A DNA stretch of 64,000 nt from Paulinella micropora. Taxonomy: Eukaryota > Cercozoa > Imbricatea > Euglyphida. Shown here one piece after another: positions 63,290-64,000 of this stretch. The DNA lies in assembly GCA_009731375.1 (NCBI GenBank), contig BJOX01000368.1, positions 349,900 to 413,899 on the forward strand, written 5' to 3'. The notes under the pieces were generated by a model. It did not search any database. It was given only the letters and a program-made list of their open reading frames with translations, and had not been told where the DNA came from. Both the position numbers and the translations under genes were made by a program. Numbering within the stretch: position 1 is the stretch's first letter; the number at the start of each line of letters is the position of its first letter.

Positions 63290-64000
<711 letters not shown>

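Overview
The window reads as nuclear DNA of a unicellular eukaryote whose lineage I cannot resolve. Supporting signs are GT-AG introns, split protein domains, interstitial TTAGGG telomere-type repeats, LTR and non-LTR type retroelements, a KDZ-type DNA transposon and an extreme load of tri- and tetranucleotide microsatellites. N gaps sit next to long poly-G or poly-C runs, so this is a draft assembly. There is no bacterial gene organisation.

Region 1 (1-13.8 kb) is AT-rich, tightly packed and unlike the rest. It looks like an endogenous dsDNA virus of the polinton-like virus/virophage type, or a fragment of a larger relative. It holds a primase-helicase (UL52-type primase, zinc tail, SF3 helicase), a modular tail-fibre/adhesin with a C-terminal S74 self-cleaving chaperone, a large protein with a phospholipase A2-like domain, a two-segment membrane protein, a zinc-binding protein and Lys/Tyr-rich small proteins. 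No capsid, packaging ATPase, protease or integrase gene is visible, so the element may continue to the left of the window. Nearly every long viral gene is broken by frameshifts. Two inverted (CTA)n arrays interrupt fibre-gene sequence; inverting the ~7 kb between them would put the two fibre pieces back in line.

Region 2 (14.5-18.4 kb) holds a decayed KDZ transposon with spliceable introns, then a retroelement gag-like gene. Region 3 (18.4-25.7 kb) has a duplicated block carrying TTAGGG repeats, then a minus-strand cluster: a SET-like protein, a multi-exon gene with microsatellite introns, a RanBP2-finger/DOT1-like methyltransferase and an atypical protein kinase. Region 4 (25.7-36 kb) is GC-rich and gapped: a Cys-rich protein, a TMBIM/Bax-inhibitor-like membrane protein, an F-box/LRR gene bounded by repeats whose cores are inverted relative to each other, and two large unrecognised minus-strand genes. 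The second is cut at its 5' side by a Ty3/Gypsy pol.

Region 5 (36-48.4 kb) has an intact Gypsy RNase H-integrase frame with a 3' LTR, a 1.9 kb AAGC-type satellite, two adjacent foldback elements, a ~178 bp satellite, a second gag-like remnant, two tRNA-related SINE-like units and a second LTR. Region 6 (48.4-64 kb) is mostly simple repeats. It includes a MYND-finger gene split by microsatellite introns and a mosaic of a retroposed family with (AAC)n tails (56-61 kb), and it ends in a pure (TAC)n array.
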